A stretch of DNA of 64,000 nt from Streptosporangiaceae bacterium. Lineage in GTDB: Bacteria > Actinomycetota > Actinomycetes > Streptosporangiales > Streptosporangiaceae. Location: contig JAICYD010000006.1 of the NCBI GenBank assembly GCA_025934375.1, positions 1 through 64,000 on the forward strand. Direction: 5' to 3'. The notes under the pieces are model-generated. The model saw only the letters and a list, made by a program, of their open reading frames with translations, made no database searches and was not told the origin of the DNA. A program made the translations under genes and the position numbers. Of the stretch, positions 53,387 through 62,703 are shown in pieces. Position 1 is the first letter of the stretch; every line of letters begins with the position of its first letter.

Positions 53387-54775
53387 GTGACGGCAAAGGA
53401 GTTAACGGTCAAAACGCTGCCGCCAGCAATCATGAATAGCCGGCGCCTCGCCGCCATCGCGGCCGCACTGATCCTCGGGGGCGGGGGCTTCGCGCTGGTC
53501 TCGGCATCGTCCGCCCCGGGGCCCGCGGACCCTGGCGGAGCCGGGAAAACGCCGGCCGGCGCCGGAGCCACGCGGAGCGTCCGTGGCGGCGCGCCGGGAA
53601 CCGTGGGCCGCGGCACCTGGGTGGCCTCCTGGGCGGCCAGTCCCATGAGCGGGACCACTTCCGTGGGGACGATCCCGGGCCTTTCCCGCCAGACGGTGCG
53701 GAACATCATCTACCCGAGCGTGGGCGGCACCTCGCTGCGCGTGCGGCTAACCAACGCCTTCGGGGCGGCGCCCCTCACGGCCGGCGACGTGAGCGTTGGC
53801 GTGGTGCTCAGCGGGGCGCGACTGGTGCCCGGGAGCAGTCACGCGCTGACCTTCGGCGGGAAGTCGTCGGTGACGATCCCGGCCGGCGGGCAGGCGCTGA
53901 GCGATCCGCTCCCCATGCCGGTCCGGCCGCTGGAGGAACTGGCCGTCAGCCTGTACCTGCCGGACGTCACCGGGCCGCCGACCAATCACGCGGCCGCGAT
54001 GCAGGCCAACTACATCGCCGCGGGCGATCACGCGGGCGACCCGGCCGCGGCCGCCTACGCGACCACCACCCCGCGGTGGCTTTTCGTCGGCGAGCTGGAC
54101 GTGCGCTCCGCGACCGCGGACGGCACCATCGTCACCTTCGGCGACTCGATCACCGATGGCATCCACTCCACCGCCGGGGCCAACGACCGCTGGCCCAACT
54201 TCCTCGCGCGCCGGCTGGCACGGCTAACCGGCGACCGGGCACCGGGCGTCGTGGACGAGGGGATCGGCGGCAACCGCGTGCTGCAAGCCTCCCGGTGCTT
54301 CGGGGCGAGCGCGAAGGCGCGCTTCCAGCAGGACGCCCTGTCCTTGCCGGGGGTCAAGGCGGTGATCGTGCTGGAGGGCATCAACGACATCGGCTTCGTC
54401 GGGTCGCCGGACGGCAGCGGCTGCCTGGCGCCCAACCCGCCGGTCACCGCGGCGCAGATCGAGGCCGGGTACCAGGCGCTGGTCACGATGGCCCACGCCC
54501 GGGGCGTCAAGATCTACCTCGGGACGCTGACTCCCTTCCTGGGCAGGCGCGTCAATCCCGCGGTCCGCGGCCGCGAGGCCCTGCGCGAGGCGGTCAACAA
54601 CTGGATCCGGGCCAGCGGCGCCTTCGACGGGGTGATCGACTTCGCGCGCGCCCTGCAAGACCCCCGTGACCCCACCCATCTCAGGGGCGCCTACAACTCC
54701 GGCGACCACCTGCACCCCAACGACCTCGGCTATGAAGCGATGGCCGACGCCGTCCCGCTCGCCATCGTGGCGTAG
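53387..54775 (+). CDS. Secreted SGNH/GDSL-type hydrolase
   Basis: The open frame starts at a GTG (53387); the ATG at 53432 (MNSRRLAAIAAALILGGGGF) begins directly with the signal peptide and may be the real start. SGNH blocks: IVTFGDSITDG (Ser), DEGIGGNRVL (Gly, Asn), VLEGINDIG (Asn) and GDHLHPNDLGYEAMA (Asp-x-x-His). A preceding beta-rich domain (WVASWAASPM, LRVRLTNAFG, VSLYLPDVTG) is the usual N-terminal part of this secreted branch. An extracellular esterase/lipase-like role is expected; substrate unknown. Confidence 0.88.
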   Translation: MTAKELTVKTLPPAIMNSRRLAAIAAALILGGGGFALVSASSAPGPADPGGAGKTPAGAGATRSVRGGAPGTVGRGTWVASWAASPMSGTTSVGTIPGLSRQTVRNIIYPSVGGTSLRVRLTNAFGAAPLTAGDVSVGVVLSGARLVPGSSHALTFGGKSSVTIPAGGQALSDPLPMPVRPLEELAVSLYLPDVTGPPTNHAAAMQANYIAAGDHAGDPAAAAYATTTPRWLFVGELDVRSATADGTIVTFGDSITDGIHSTAGANDRWPNFLARRLARLTGDRAPGVVDEGIGGNRVLQASRCFGASAKARFQQDALSLPGVKAVIVLEGINDIGFVGSPDGSGCLAPNPPVTAAQIEAGYQALVTMAHARGVKIYLGTLTPFLGRRVNPAVRGREALREAVNNWIRASGAFDGVIDFARALQDPRDPTHLRGAYNSGDHLHPNDLGYEAMADAVPLAIVA

Positions 54776-54865
54776 CGGAGGCGGGCGGACGCCCCGCGGA
54801 TCCCGTAATCGGAACGTTGCTGATGGCCGGCGCCTGCGCCCGCCTGTCCGCTTATCATCAGGCTT

Positions 54866-56188
54866 ATGTGGCCGAGAGGTTGCGTTCGCTGGAGGCAGGC
54901 AACCGAGGGTCCAGGCATGATGCCGAGCGGGCCTGCCGTGACAACCCTAAGGTCGGTGGTGGCGTACCTCGCCTCGGTGGTGCGGGGGGCGGGAATCGCG
55001 TACACCGTCGTGCAGGTCGTTACCTGGCACTCGTTCTACACGGCCACTCCCTGGCGGCTGGCAGGTCCCGTGCTCGCTGTGGCGTGGGGGGCGGCGGCGA
55101 CGCTCTCCCTGCGCAGGGACTGGCCTTCCCCCGCACTGGCGTGCCTGGATTCGGCCGTCTACGTGGCCCTGGCGCTTGGCGGGTCGGGGTGCGTCCCGCC
55201 CGCCGTGCGTGACGAGGCGTCCAGCTGGCTGGTCATCAGCATGTCGGGCCAGCTGATGATCCCCGCGTGGTACGCGCCGGGCATCTTGTTCTGGCTACTC
55301 GCGCTCATGTCGGCGACGGCCTACTGGGCGGGCGCGATGCTGCATCCCGTCACCAGCTCGCGGACGCTGACCGCGGCAACGATCGTGCTCATAGTCCTCG
55401 GGGTCGTGCACGCCTACGGCCGCCGGCAGCTCTACCGGCGCGCCGCCGCCGCGGACGCCGCGTTGCGCGAATCCGATCAGGCCGCCAGTAAGCAGTACGC
55501 GATCTTGCGCGCGACGATCGAGCGGCGCGAGCATGAGCGCCTGCTCCATGACACGGTCCTCAACACCCTTACCGCCCTGGCTCGTCCCAGCCGCGCTGGC
55601 CTGGCTAATGCGGTGAACAGGTGCCGCCAGGACGTGGACCTGATTGAGGACGCGCTCGCCGACCCCAATGACCTGGCCACCGCGGCCAAACGGCGCTCTG
55701 GTGACTTGCTCGGCGAAATGCGGGCCGCTGTCGCCGACATGCGCGCCCGGGGGCTGCGCGTCCACGCCGGCATCGATGACGGGCAAGCGCCGGCGATCCC
55801 GGCCCCGGTCGCCCTGGCGATCTCCAGCGCCGCCCGTGAGGCACTGTCCAACGTGGCGGCCCATGCCGGCACCGGGGAGGCGTGGGTGCGAGTCCGCCTG
55901 ACGGCACCGGGCCGGGACGGCGAGGCCCCGCAGGGCGCGGAGGTGACCGTGCGCGACGAGGGCGCCGGCTTTGACCGTGCCCGTGTCGATCACGCCCGGC
56001 TGGGCCTGCGACGGTCCATTGCTGAGCGCGTCGCTGACTGCGGCGGGCGCGCGTCGGTCTGGTCGCGACCCGGGAACGGCACCGTGGTCCACCTGTCCTG
56101 GCCCGCCGTGAGCGGACTGAGTCCGGGCGCCGCGGACGCTGGCCCCCGAGACGATCATGAGCTGGCCGCGGAGTCCTTGCCGTGGTGA
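54866..56188 (+). CDS. Sensor histidine kinase
   Basis: 440 residues in the frame; a start at 54917 (MMPSGPAVTTLRS) is as likely as 54866. Five or so membrane spans (IAYTVVQVV, LACLDSAVYVALALGGSG, GILFWLLALMSATAYWAGAM, AATIVLIVLGVVHAYG), a linker helix, then the phospho-acceptor region ERREHERLLHDTVLNTLTAL. HATPase_c: EALSNVAAHAGTGEA (N box), TVRDEGAGFD (G1), GLRRSIAERVADCGGRASVW (G2). All kinase parts are intact. Overlaps the following gene by 7 nt and belongs to a four-gene signalling unit ending with a FadR-type regulator. Confidence 0.88.
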   Translation: MWPRGCVRWRQATEGPGMMPSGPAVTTLRSVVAYLASVVRGAGIAYTVVQVVTWHSFYTATPWRLAGPVLAVAWGAAATLSLRRDWPSPALACLDSAVYVALALGGSGCVPPAVRDEASSWLVISMSGQLMIPAWYAPGILFWLLALMSATAYWAGAMLHPVTSSRTLTAATIVLIVLGVVHAYGRRQLYRRAAAADAALRESDQAASKQYAILRATIERREHERLLHDTVLNTLTALARPSRAGLANAVNRCRQDVDLIEDALADPNDLATAAKRRSGDLLGEMRAAVADMRARGLRVHAGIDDGQAPAIPAPVALAISSAAREALSNVAAHAGTGEAWVRVRLTAPGRDGEAPQGAEVTVRDEGAGFDRARVDHARLGLRRSIAERVADCGGRASVWSRPGNGTVVHLSWPAVSGLSPGAADAGPRDDHELAAESLPW

Positions 56189-57321
56189 GCCATCACGCCG
56201 TAGCGCGCAATGCTGCCGAAACCGGGCTGATGCGCGTCGTCGGGGCTCTGGCGGTGCTCGTCCCGTCCCTGGCGGTGATCCAGGTGCTGGTCAACTCGCG
56301 TGACTACCGGCAGCCGGCCCTGGCGATCGCTGTCTGGCTCGCGGTCCTCGGGGCCGCCGCGTGGCTCGTGCCGCGGCTGCGCGCGGGTCCCCTCGCCACC
56401 GGCGAGACAGTAGCCGCGATCACCGTCGCGGTGGCGGCCGTGGCGGCGATCGAGGTCGCCCACCGGCCGGATCACGACCCCGCGAGCTTTGACATGGCCA
56501 TCTTGGGGACGGCCTGGCTGCTCGCCTTGGTCGCCTTGAGCCGGCCTGCCCGGGTGTGGATACCGGGCGCGCTGCTCGTCTACGCCGTGCACGCGGGGCT
56601 GCTCGTCGCCGACGATGGCGTGAACTCCCTCAGCCTGTCCCAGCTGGAAGCGGCCGGCTACATCCTGGCGACCATGCTGATCACGTTCGCCGCGATCCGG
56701 TCCACCTTGGCCACGCACGTCACCGTGTCCGCGCGCCGGGCGTCGCTGGCGAGCAGCGCGGCGGCCGAGCGCGCCGCGGTCGCCGCGATCCAGCAAGAGC
56801 GCCAGGCGCGGCTGCGCGCGCTCGAGCGGGAGGCGCTCCCGTTGCTGCGGGCTGTCGCCGACGGGTCGCTGGACCCCAGCGCGGAAAGCGTCACCCAAGA
56901 GTGCGCCCGGCATGCCGCCGCCCTGCGGCATTCGCTGACGGACGGCGGGCCGGCCGACGACATGCTGGTGTCCGCGCTGGCGCCGTCGCTGAGTTCCGCG
57001 CGCGCGAGAGGGCTGCTGGTGACCATCCAGGCCATCGGCGAGGTGCGAACTCCGCCGCCCGCGGTTGCCCGTGCCATCCTGGCGACCCTCGACGCCATGC
57101 TCGCCGCCCTGGCGCCGCATCCCGTCGTGCTCACGCTCATCGGTTCCGGCGATGGCGCCGAGGCCTACCTGACCTTCGACGCGCTGCCGTCGAGCATGCC
57201 CGGCCTGGCGACGTTCGGGGCAGGCCTGCCCGCCGCGGCTGGCTGGCACGCCGCGGTGATCGCGGCCGACAATGGCGGGGGGTGCCTGGAGGTCGCCTGG
57301 CACCAAGACGGTGGCCGGTGA
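56182..57321 (+). CDS. Kinase-like membrane protein without ATP-binding boxes
   Basis: 379 residues. Several membrane spans (VVGALAVLVPSLAVIQVLV, LAIAVWLAVLGAAAWLVPR, AAITVAVAAVAAIEVA, YILATMLITFAAIRS) precede a charged helical linker (RAAVAAIQQERQARLRALER) and a cytosolic domain of about 170 residues. The layout follows the kinase upstream, but the N, G1 and G2 boxes are not recognisable and there is no clear acceptor histidine. Overlaps the kinase and the response regulator genes, so all three are made together. An accessory sensor or inhibitor of the neighbouring kinase is a reasonable inference. Confidence 0.75.
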   Translation: MVSHHAVARNAAETGLMRVVGALAVLVPSLAVIQVLVNSRDYRQPALAIAVWLAVLGAAAWLVPRLRAGPLATGETVAAITVAVAAVAAIEVAHRPDHDPASFDMAILGTAWLLALVALSRPARVWIPGALLVYAVHAGLLVADDGVNSLSLSQLEAAGYILATMLITFAAIRSTLATHVTVSARRASLASSAAAERAAVAAIQQERQARLRALEREALPLLRAVADGSLDPSAESVTQECARHAAALRHSLTDGGPADDMLVSALAPSLSSARARGLLVTIQAIGEVRTPPPAVARAILATLDAMLAALAPHPVVLTLIGSGDGAEAYLTFDALPSSMPGLATFGAGLPAAAGWHAAVIAADNGGGCLEVAWHQDGGR

Positions 57322-58160
57322 CTCCCGTCATTGACGTCGCCGCCGTCGATGACCACCCGATTGTCCTCGACAGCGTCGCGAACTGGGTCACGGCCGGGGA
57401 GGGCGACATCCGGGTAGTCGCCACCGCGCCGACTGTCGATGTCCTGCTCGCCGGGCCCGGACGCCAAGCGGACGTCGTCCTGCTCGACCTGGACCTCGGT
57501 GACGAGACCACGGTGGATGCCAATGTGGCCGCCGTCTTGGCGGCGGGCCCCGCCGTCCTGGTCTTGTCGGCCTCCGACCGGCCGGTCGCCGTCCGGTCGG
57601 CGATCCGGGCCGGCGCCCTCGGATACGCGCTGAAGAGCGAGCAGGCTGATCAGATCCGCGCGGCGATAAGGGAAGTGGCGGCGGGCCGGGACTGGATATC
57701 TCCCCGCCTCGCCTACATCTTCGCGACCGATGACGCCGCGGACCGGCCTGCCCTCAGCAAACAGGAAAGGCGCGCGCTTCAGCTCTACGCCACCGGGATG
57801 CCGATGAAATCCGTGGCCAGGAAGATGGCCATCAGCGAAGAGACGGCCAAGCAATACATGGGGCGCGTGCGCGAGAAATACGCGCGGGCCGGACGCGCGG
57901 CGCCGACGAAGCTGGAGCTGTATTATCGAGCGGTCGAGGATGGGCATGTCCCACCGATACCCTTAGTCCGCGTCCCCCCCCGGCGGATAAGGAGCAAGGA
58001 CATGCCCGTCCCCGGCCCTTCTTTCGTCAATAACCTATCCACGCCTCAAGGTATTGTCATGACCCCTATCCCGGGGACAGCGCCCGCCGCATTGTGCCCG
58101 CGGCGACGGCCAGGCCCGGCCCGGGCCAGTGACCCCGGATCGGCCCAGCGGGTACCGTGA
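57318..58160 (+). CDS. LuxR-type response regulator with extended tail
   Basis: 280 residues from a GTG at 57318 overlapping the previous stop. Receiver: VAAVDDHPIVLDSVANWVTA, VVLLDLDLGDETTVDANVAA (phospho-Asp), LVLSAS and GYALKSEQADQI (Lys). HTH: LSKQERRALQLYATGMPMKS, VARKMAISEETAKQYMGRVR. After the HTH about 55 residues of Pro/Arg-rich tail remain (VPPRRIRSKDMPVPGPSF onward), longer than usual. Its end overlaps the FadR-type gene start. Confidence 0.88.
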   Translation: MTPVIDVAAVDDHPIVLDSVANWVTAGEGDIRVVATAPTVDVLLAGPGRQADVVLLDLDLGDETTVDANVAAVLAAGPAVLVLSASDRPVAVRSAIRAGALGYALKSEQADQIRAAIREVAAGRDWISPRLAYIFATDDAADRPALSKQERRALQLYATGMPMKSVARKMAISEETAKQYMGRVREKYARAGRAAPTKLELYYRAVEDGHVPPIPLVRVPPRRIRSKDMPVPGPSFVNNLSTPQGIVMTPIPGTAPAALCPRRRPGPARASDPGSAQRVP

Positions 58161-58909
58161 GCCTCGTGACCGACCCACGCCCCGACGCGACGCCAGACTG
58201 GGCCGGAATCGCGATCTTCCGTCCGGTCCGCACCGGCAACGCCTTCGAGGAGGCGGTCGAGCGGATCTTGCAGGCGGTCAAGCTCGGGGTGTTCCCGCAC
58301 GGCTCGCGGCTGCCAGTCGAGCGCGACCTGGCGGTCCGGCTGAACGTCAGCCGGGCCACGGTGCGCGATGCCATCCGGTCACTGCAGGACGCCGGGTACG
58401 TTACGTCGCGGCATGGCCGGTACGGCGGCACGTTCGTCGCCTACCAGGTACCCGAGCCCGGCCCGGACGACCTGCGGCGGGCCGCCGCCGACATCAGCGA
58501 CCGCCTCGATGACGCCATCGTCTATCGCCATGTCCTGGAGGCGGGCGCGGCTGAGCGGGCGGCGCTCACCGGCTTGCGCGCGCAGCAGCGCGACTACCTC
58601 ACCAGGCGGCTGACGGAGGTGGCGAGCGCGCCGCCGGCCGAGTACCGGCTGGCCGACTCCCGGTTCCACCTGGCGATCGCCGAGCTGACCGGGTCCCCCT
58701 CTCTCACCGCGAGCATCGCCGAGTGCCGCATGCGCCTGAATGACCTGCTCAACGCGATCCCGATGCTGGCCCGCAACATCGAGCACGCCTCGACCCAGCA
58801 CCAGGCGATCGCGCAGGCGATCCTGGCCGGGGACGCGGCGGCCGCCCGGCAGGTGACCGCCGAGCACGTCGACGCGACCGCCGCCCTGATCCGGGGTTTT
58901 CTCGGCTGA
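58157..58909 (+). CDS. FadR-type GntR regulator
   Basis: 250 residues. Winged helix: AFEEAVERILQAVKLGVFPH, LPVERDLAVRLNVSRATVRD, AGYVTSRHGRYGGTFV. The FCD effector domain has AGAAERAALTGL, DSRFHLAIAELTGSPSL, and a late HQAIAQAILAGDAAAARQVT with a probable metal-binding His set (Asp/His/His). It is followed by the glutamine-synthetase-like operon with a palindrome between, so it very probably controls that operon in response to an intermediate or substrate of the pathway. Confidence 0.9.
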   Translation: MSLVTDPRPDATPDWAGIAIFRPVRTGNAFEEAVERILQAVKLGVFPHGSRLPVERDLAVRLNVSRATVRDAIRSLQDAGYVTSRHGRYGGTFVAYQVPEPGPDDLRRAAADISDRLDDAIVYRHVLEAGAAERAALTGLRAQQRDYLTRRLTEVASAPPAEYRLADSRFHLAIAELTGSPSLTASIAECRMRLNDLLNAIPMLARNIEHASTQHQAIAQAILAGDAAAARQVTAEHVDATAALIRGFLG

Positions 58910-58945
58910 GGCGAGGCCTTGACACCGGTCCCCGCCACGGCAGAC

Positions 58946-58960
58946 ACTTGCCACGCAAGT
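58946..58960. promoter_or_regulatory. Operator of the FadR-type regulator
   Basis: ACTTGC (58946-58951) and GCAAGT (58955-58960) form a perfect inverted repeat with a 3-nt spacer, in the 100-nt gap between the GntR gene and the glutamine-synthetase-like gene. A TTGACA box lies at 58919-58924. FadR-type sites are usually such short palindromes. Confidence 0.55.
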
Positions 58961-59010
58961 CAATGGATTGATTTCAGGCCATTAGAAGGTGCCGTCTTCA
59001 GGAGGTGCTG

Positions 59011-60375
59011 ATGGGTCCATACCGTAGCCGTCTGACGCTCGAGGAACTGCGGCCGCTAGTCGCCAACGGGACCATCGACACGGTCGTGCTGGCGCTGACC
59101 GACATGCAAGGCCGCCTGCAGGGCAAGCGGATGGCCGGGGACTTCTTCCTAGCCGAGGTGGCCGCGCACGGCGGCGAGGGGTGTGACTACCTGCTGGCGG
59201 TCGACGTCGACATGAACACCGTCGACGGGTACGCCCTGTCATCCTGGGACCGCGGCTACGGGGACCTGGTCTTCGCCCCCGACCTGGACACGCTGCGCTA
59301 CATCCCCTGGCACCCGGGCACCGTCATGGTCCAGTCCGACATCGCGTTCCTCGACGGCACCCCCGTTCCCGTCTCCCCCCGGCAGGTGCTGCGGCGGCAA
59401 CTGGACCGGCTGGCGGCCTACGGATGGGACGCCTACGTCGGCACCGAGCTGGAGTTCATCGTCTTCAAGGACACCTACGAGCAGGCCTGGAACTGTGATT
59501 ACCGCGGCCTCACCCCGGCCAACCAGTACAACGTCGACTACTCGGTCCTCGGCACCGGGCGCGTCGAGCCCCTGCTGCGGCGCATCCGCAACGAAATGGC
59601 GGGCGCCGGGATGGTCGTCGAGTCGGCGAAGGGCGAGTGCAACCCGGGCCAGCACGAGATCGCCTTCAAGTACGGCAAGGCGCTGAACACTTGCGACGAC
59701 CACTCGGTCTACAAGACCGGCGCGAAGGAGATCGCCGCCCAGGAGAACGTGAGCCTGACGTTCATGGCCAAGTACAACGAGCGCGAGGGCAACTCCTGTC
59801 ACATCCACCTGAGCCTGCGCGACGCGGCCGGGACGCCCGTGCTGGCCGGCGACCAGCCGCACGGTTTCTCGCCGCTCATGGAGCACTTCCTGGCCGGGCA
59901 GCTCGCCTGCCTGTCGGACTTCGCGCTCCTGCTGGCCCCCAACGTCAACTCCTACAAGCGCTACGTCCCCGGCAGCTTCGCGCCCACCGCCATCGCCTGG
60001 GGTCGCGACAACCGCACGTGCGCGCTGCGGGTCGTCGGGCACGGCCCGTCCCTGCGATTTGAGAACCGCGTCCCCGGCGGCGACGTGAACCCCTACCTGG
60101 CCGTGGCTGCCCTGATCGCGGCCGGGCTGCACGGGCTGGAGAACGACCTGCCGCTCGAGCCGGAATTCACCGGCAACGCCTACGCCTCCGCCGCCGCGCG
60201 GGTGCCGTCCACGCTGCGCGACGCGATCGACGCGTTCGCGGCCAGCGCGGCCGCCGAGCGCGCGTTCGGCCGCGACGTCGTCGAGCACTACGCCCACGCG
60301 GGGCGGGTCGAGCTGGCGGCCTACGGCTCGACGGTGACCAACTGGGAGCTGCGCCGGGGGTTCGAAAGGCTATGA
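59011..60375 (+). CDS. Glutamine-synthetase-like gamma-glutamyl ligase (PuuA/GlnA3-4 type)
   Basis: 454 residues; ATG at 59011 follows AGGAGG by 5 nt. GS motifs are complete: YVGTELEFIVF, VVESAKGECNPGQHEIAFKY, GNSCHIHLSLRD (His), APNVNSYKRYVPGSFAPTAI (ATP region), RFENRVPGGDVNPYLAVAAL. The adenylylation Tyr loop of true GlnA is absent. With a GATase and aldehyde dehydrogenase next to it, the likely reaction is ATP-dependent gamma-glutamylation of an amine (polyamine or ethanolamine), the first step of PuuA-like catabolism. Confidence 0.88.
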   Translation: MGPYRSRLTLEELRPLVANGTIDTVVLALTDMQGRLQGKRMAGDFFLAEVAAHGGEGCDYLLAVDVDMNTVDGYALSSWDRGYGDLVFAPDLDTLRYIPWHPGTVMVQSDIAFLDGTPVPVSPRQVLRRQLDRLAAYGWDAYVGTELEFIVFKDTYEQAWNCDYRGLTPANQYNVDYSVLGTGRVEPLLRRIRNEMAGAGMVVESAKGECNPGQHEIAFKYGKALNTCDDHSVYKTGAKEIAAQENVSLTFMAKYNEREGNSCHIHLSLRDAAGTPVLAGDQPHGFSPLMEHFLAGQLACLSDFALLLAPNVNSYKRYVPGSFAPTAIAWGRDNRTCALRVVGHGPSLRFENRVPGGDVNPYLAVAALIAAGLHGLENDLPLEPEFTGNAYASAAARVPSTLRDAIDAFAASAAAERAFGRDVVEHYAHAGRVELAAYGSTVTNWELRRGFERL

Positions 60376-61139
60376 GCAGCCGTCCGCTGACCAGCCGTCC
60401 GCTGATCGGGATCAGCAGCTACCTCGACGAGGCGGCGTGGGGGGTCTGGCACCAGCCCGCCGCGCTCATCCCGCAGTCATACGTCGCCGCGGTGACCCGC
60501 GCCGGCGGCCTCGCCGTGCTGCTGCCGCCCCAGGAGGACGGCGCCCGCGAGGCCCTCGCGGCCCTCGACGGCCTGGTGCTCTCCGGCGGGCCCGACCTCA
60601 ATCCCGGCCGCTACGGCGCCGACCCCCATCCGCTCACCGGTACTCCCAACGACACGCGCGATTCCTGGGAGTTGGCACTCCTGGCCGCGGCACTGGCCGA
60701 CGACACCCCCGTTCTCGGCATCTGCCGGGGGATGCAGCTGCTCAACATCGCCCAGGGCGGCGCGCTGACCCAGCACCTGCCGGACGCCCTCGGCGAAACC
60801 GGGCACCAGCCGGCCCCCGCGATCTTCGGCCGCCGCGAGGTCCGGGTCCGCGGCGACAGCCGCCTGGCCGCGATCCTCGGCATTAACGCGAGCGCTGCCA
60901 CCGTTGCGGTCCGCTGCTACCACCATCAGGCGGTCGCCGAGCTCGGCCGCGACCTGCTGCCGGTGGCCTGGTGCGGCGACGAGACGCTCGAGGCGATCGA
61001 GCTGACGGGTCACCGTTTCGCCTTCGGGGTCCAGTGGCACCCGGAGGCCGATCCGTCCAGTCCCGCCAGCGGGCGCCTGTTCGAGGCGCTCGTGGCGGCC
61101 GCCCGCGCCACCCCGCGCGAAAGGAGCGCCGCCATATGA
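60372..61139 (+). CDS. Class I glutamine amidotransferase-like gamma-glutamyl hydrolase (PuuD-like)
   Basis: 255 residues, start overlapping the previous stop by 4 nt. LIGISSYLDEAAWGVWHQPA, DGLVLSGGPDLNPGRYG, the nucleophile elbow VLGICRGMQLLNIAQGGALT (Cys), and FGVQWHPEADPSSP (His and Glu). This is peptidase C26, which removes gamma-glutamyl groups from gamma-glutamyl-gamma-aminobutyrate in the PuuD step. Fits its position after the ligase. Confidence 0.88.
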   Translation: MSSRPLTSRPLIGISSYLDEAAWGVWHQPAALIPQSYVAAVTRAGGLAVLLPPQEDGAREALAALDGLVLSGGPDLNPGRYGADPHPLTGTPNDTRDSWELALLAAALADDTPVLGICRGMQLLNIAQGGALTQHLPDALGETGHQPAPAIFGRREVRVRGDSRLAAILGINASAATVAVRCYHHQAVAELGRDLLPVAWCGDETLEAIELTGHRFAFGVQWHPEADPSSPASGRLFEALVAAARATPRERSAAI

Positions 61140-61939
61140 CCAGCGCGCAGCCGTACACGCACTCGGTGGTCAACCCGGCCACCGAGGAGGTAGTCGCCAG
61201 GGTCGAATACGCCGGAACCGCCGAGGCCGACGCCGCGATCGAGCGGGCCGCGCGGGGCGGCAAGAGCGCCAACATCGTGTTCGCCGACTGCGACCTGCCC
61301 GCCGCCGCCGCCAGCGCCCCCTACGCGGCGTTCGACAACGCCGGGCAGGACTGCTGCGCCCGGTCCCGGATCCTGGTCGAGCAGTCCGCGTTCGATGAGT
61401 TCATGGCGCTGCTGGAACCCGCGGTGCGCGGTGTCCGGGTCGGTGACCTGCTCGATGAGTCCTCGCAGATGGGGCCGCTGATCTCAGCCGAGCAGCGGGC
61501 CAGCGTCGCCCGGTACGTGCCCGACGACGCGCCGGTCGCGTTCCGCGGCACGGCGCCGTCCGGCTCCGGGTTCTGGTTCCCGCCCACGGTCCTCGCCCCT
61601 GCCGGCCGCGACTCGGCCGCCTTCCGGGAGGAGATCTTCGGCCCGGTGCTGACCGTCGTGCCCTTCCGCGGCGAGGACGAGGCGGTGCGGATCGCCAACG
61701 ACACCGAGTACGGCCTGTCGGGGTCGATCTGGACCCGCGACCTGGGCCGGGGCCTGCGGGTCGCGCGCGGCGTCCAGGCCGGCAACCTCTCGGTCAACTC
61801 CCACTCCTCGGTGCGGTACTCAACGCCGTTCGGCGGGTTCAAGCAGTCCGGCCTCGGCCGCGAGCTCGGCCCGGACGCGCTCGACGCCTTCACCGAGACC
61901 AAGAACGTGTTCATCTCTACCTCGGGGAACAACTCATGA
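61136..61939 (+). pseudogene. Aldehyde dehydrogenase with a large in-frame internal deletion
   Basis: 267 residues against about 450-480 for the family. The first 35 residues (HSVVNPATEEVVARVEYAGT) are the normal N-terminus. The sequence then jumps to GGKSANIVFADCDLPAAAA, the segment just after the catalytic ELGG. Roughly 200 residues are missing, including the NAD-binding Rossmann part and the general-base Glu. The active-site Cys (NAGQDCCARSRILV) and C-terminal half (EEIFGPVLTVVPF, FGGFKQSGLGRELG) are intact. Start and end overlap the neighbours normally, so translation of downstream SDR is preserved. It should be inactive as a dehydrogenase. Confidence 0.85.
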
Positions 61940-62703
61940 GCAATCGCCTGGACGGCCGGGTCGCCGTCATCACCGGAGCCGGCAGTGGGATCGGGCTGGC
62001 CAGTGCCCGCCGGCTGGCCGCCGAGGGCGCCCGCGTGGTCTGCGCCGACGTGGACCCCGCGTCCGGTGAGAAGGCCGCCGCCGAGGTCGGCGGGCTGTTC
62101 GTGCAGGCCGACGTGACCGATGAGCGCGCGGTGGAGGCGATGTTCGCCACCGCGGTGGCCACCTACGGCCGCCTGGACATCGCCTTCAACAACGCGGGAA
62201 TCTCCCCGCCGGAAGATGACTCGATCCTGGTGACGGGGCTGGATGCCTGGAAGCGGGTCCAGGAGGTCAACCTGACCAGCGTCTACCTGTGCTGCAAGTA
62301 CGCGATCCCGCACATGCGGCGCCAGGGCAAGGGCTCCATCATCAACACCGCGTCTTTCGTCGCGACGATGGGCGCCGCGACCTCGCAGATCTCCTACACC
62401 GCGTCCAAGGGCGGGGTGCTGGCGATGTCGCGGGAGCTCGGCGTCCAGTTCGCGCGGGAGGGAATCCGGGTCAACGCGCTGTGCCCCGGGCCGGTGAACA
62501 CCCCGCTGCTGCAGGAGCTGTTCGCCAAGGACCCCGAGCGCGCCGCCCGGCGGCTCGTGCACATCCCGATGGGCCGGTTCGCCGAGCCTGAGGAGATCGC
62601 CGCCGCGGTGGCGTTCCTGGCCAGCGACGACTCCTCCTTCATGACCGCCAGCACCTTCCTCGTCGATGGCGGGATCGCCGGGGCGTACGTCACCCCCCTC
62701 TAG
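61936..62703 (+). CDS. Short-chain dehydrogenase/reductase
   Basis: 255 residues, ATG overlapping the previous stop. VAVITGAGSGIGLASARRLA (nucleotide site), ADVDPASGEK (Asp favours NAD), NNAGISPPE, the catalytic Ser region (INTASFVATMGA), YTASKGGVLAM (Tyr-x-x-x-Lys), and VNALCPGPVNTPLL. Complete and standard. Last gene of the gamma-glutamylation operon; probably oxidises an alcohol or hydroxy acid intermediate. Confidence 0.92.
   Translation: MSNRLDGRVAVITGAGSGIGLASARRLAAEGARVVCADVDPASGEKAAAEVGGLFVQADVTDERAVEAMFATAVATYGRLDIAFNNAGISPPEDDSILVTGLDAWKRVQEVNLTSVYLCCKYAIPHMRRQGKGSIINTASFVATMGAATSQISYTASKGGVLAMSRELGVQFAREGIRVNALCPGPVNTPLLQELFAKDPERAARRLVHIPMGRFAEPEEIAAAVAFLASDDSSFMTASTFLVDGGIAGAYVTPL

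Noticed and set aside
56556-57317. Upstream extension of the response regulator frame
   Set aside because: The extension is Arg/Ala-rich shadow of the membrane protein gene; the GTG at 57318 starts the receiver domain properly.
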